This document shows positions 22,355 to 23,229 of a stretch of 23,229 nucleotides of DNA, in pieces. A program made the translations under genes and the position numbers. Origin of the DNA: CAISDA01 sp050258555 (GTDB taxonomy: Bacteria; Bacteroidota; Ignavibacteria; UBA10030; UBA8401). Below the pieces are notes generated by a model, which saw nothing but the letters and a program-made list of their open reading frames with translations, was not told the DNA's origin and did no database searches. The first letter of the stretch is position 1. Each line of letters starts with the position of its first letter. The stretch covers positions 1 to 23,229 of the forward strand of contig JBLMZA010000019.1 of NCBI GenBank assembly GCA_050258555.1, given 5' to 3'.

Positions 22355-23229
22355 ATGAAATGGTTCAATGATCTGAAAATACAGACGAAGCTCATGCTGG
22401 GCTTCCTCGTGCTCGCTGTTGTGACGACTGCCGTCGGAATCGTCGGCATCACGAGCAACAGGGAAATCGTTGCCGCCGATGAGGAATTGTACCATAACGT
22501 CACAGTTCCTCTTTCGCAGCTGAACGCGATCTCGACGAATTTCGAACAGGTTCGCTCGCTCTATCGCGACATGCTGATGACGGACAACGATGCCCGAATC
22601 CGGACGCTCATCGAAGCGCGCAAAAAATGCTCGGGTGAAATATCGAAAAACCTTGAGCTGTATGAGAAATCGATACTTCATGAAGACGGAAGAAAACTGT
22701 ACCGACGCCTTGTCGACAACCGCGTGAATGTGATCCGCGACATCGAAAAGATGGAAGCACTGGCGCTCGAGCATAAGCGCGACGAGGCGGTCACCTTCAT
22801 GAATGAGGGAAGCATGCATGAAACGGTGCTCGAAGAGCAGGCGGCCATCAGCGCGCTTGTCGCGTACAAAGTGGGGATGGGCAATACGCTCTCGACGAAG
22901 AATGCGGAGATCGGCGCCGGTTCAAGGACCGTCATGATCATCACGATCATCCTGGCCGTCATGGCCGCTCTTGTGATCGGCTATGTGATCTCGCGGCTCA
23001 TTACAAAGCCGCTGCAGCGCGGCGTCGAGATGATGCGCGAGCTTGGCCGCGGCAAGCTCGGCATGCGCCTCGGCATTACGACGAAGGATGAAATCGGAGA
23101 ACTGGCGCGCAGCATGGACGGTATGGCCGATTCACTCAAGGCCGTTATCGGTGTGCTCTATGAAGTCGCCGACGGCAAGCTTCATGTGAGCATGCAGGCG
23201 CAGGAGGGTGACGACGAGATTGCGCCGGC
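22355..23229 (+). CDS. Methyl-accepting chemotaxis protein, N-terminal part (cut by window end)
   Basis: The open frame runs off the window after 291 codons. The first membrane helix is about residues 12-31 (KLMLGFLVLAVVTTAVGIVG). A periplasmic four-helix-bundle sensor follows at about 32-190, of the 4HB_MCP type (VPLSQLNAISTNFEQVRSLYRDMLM and later charged helices). The second membrane helix is about 193-212 (VMIITIILAVMAALVIGYVI), then HAMP at about 213-265 (SRLITKPLQRGVEMMRELGRGKLGMRLGITTKDEIGELARSMDGM). A second HAMP-like unit begins at the edge (VLYEVADGKLHVSM), so a double HAMP is likely. The signalling hairpin and methylation sites lie outside. The start at 22355 has CCGGAGG (22344-22350). 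The CheY-like gene lies just upstream. A transmembrane kinase with the same N-terminus is a less likely alternative. Confidence 0.82.
   Translation, partial: MKWFNDLKIQTKLMLGFLVLAVVTTAVGIVGITSNREIVAADEELYHNVTVPLSQLNAISTNFEQVRSLYRDMLMTDNDARIRTLIEARKKCSGEISKNLELYEKSILHEDGRKLYRRLVDNRVNVIRDIEKMEALALEHKRDEAVTFMNEGSMHETVLEEQAAISALVAYKVGMGNTLSTKNAEIGAGSRTVMIITIILAVMAALVIGYVISRLITKPLQRGVEMMRELGRGKLGMRLGITTKDEIGELARSMDGMADSLKAVIGVLYEVADGKLHVSMQAQEGDDEIAP

Noticed and set aside
1..23229. CRISPR array, transposase or phage genes
   Set aside because: No regularly spaced direct repeats, no transposase or integrase motifs and no terminal inverted repeats were found in the window.

Overview
The window is a high-GC (roughly 55-60% by eye), gene-dense bacterial chromosome segment. 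Several families point to the Bacteroidota/Chlorobiota/Ignavibacteriota (FCB) side of the tree: a DUF3667 membrane protein with an N-terminal zinc ribbon, a YebC-type protein with the GRIFEKRKA N-terminus instead of the common GHSKW one, and a secreted caspase-like protein beside a DUF4384 protein. Candidate promoters are sigma70-like (TTGnnn, about 17 bases, TAnnTT), and some genes have clear Shine-Dalgarno sites (GGAGG). This affiliation is inferred from protein style only.

Layout. 1-1385: end of a SAM methyltransferase and a RibD-C/DHFR-like reductase. 1488-5408: the most interesting block. It holds a LexA repressor with intact cleavage and catalytic residues, a RecA-like protein that has lost its P-loop, a 90-residue helical protein, and a family B DNA polymerase. 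The polymerase has lost its 3'-5' exonuclease motifs, has altered motifs B and C, and ends in a beta-clamp-binding peptide. The last two genes overlap by ATGA. I read this as a DNA-damage-controlled translesion (mutasome-like) cassette, analogous in logic to lexA-imuA-imuB-dnaE2 but built on a family B polymerase.

5481-7622: DUF3667 membrane protein and a MtaA/HemE-type methyltransferase with His-X-Cys...Cys zinc ligands. 7772-12218: two exported proteins, a DUF4384 protein and an 1165-residue TPR/Ig-like/caspase protein. A perfect terminator hairpin sits immediately in front of the first one. 12320-12392: tRNA-Gly(CCC) with its own promoter and terminator.

12548-18215: two hybrid histidine kinases of similar design flank a secreted M6-like metalloprotease. 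The first kinase is tightly linked to the protease gene. The second, on the minus strand, carries an extra N-terminal pseudoreceiver. 18468-19730: YebC/TACO1-family protein and rubrerythrin with a strong terminator. 19894-23229: a membrane PAS kinase of the NarX/DesK type overlapping its LuxR-type response regulator, then a lone CheY-like receiver and the 5' part of a chemoreceptor.

No stretch longer than 300 bases lacks a gene. The longest gap is the 252-base divergent region 18216-18467. No CRISPR array, insertion sequence or phage gene was seen.
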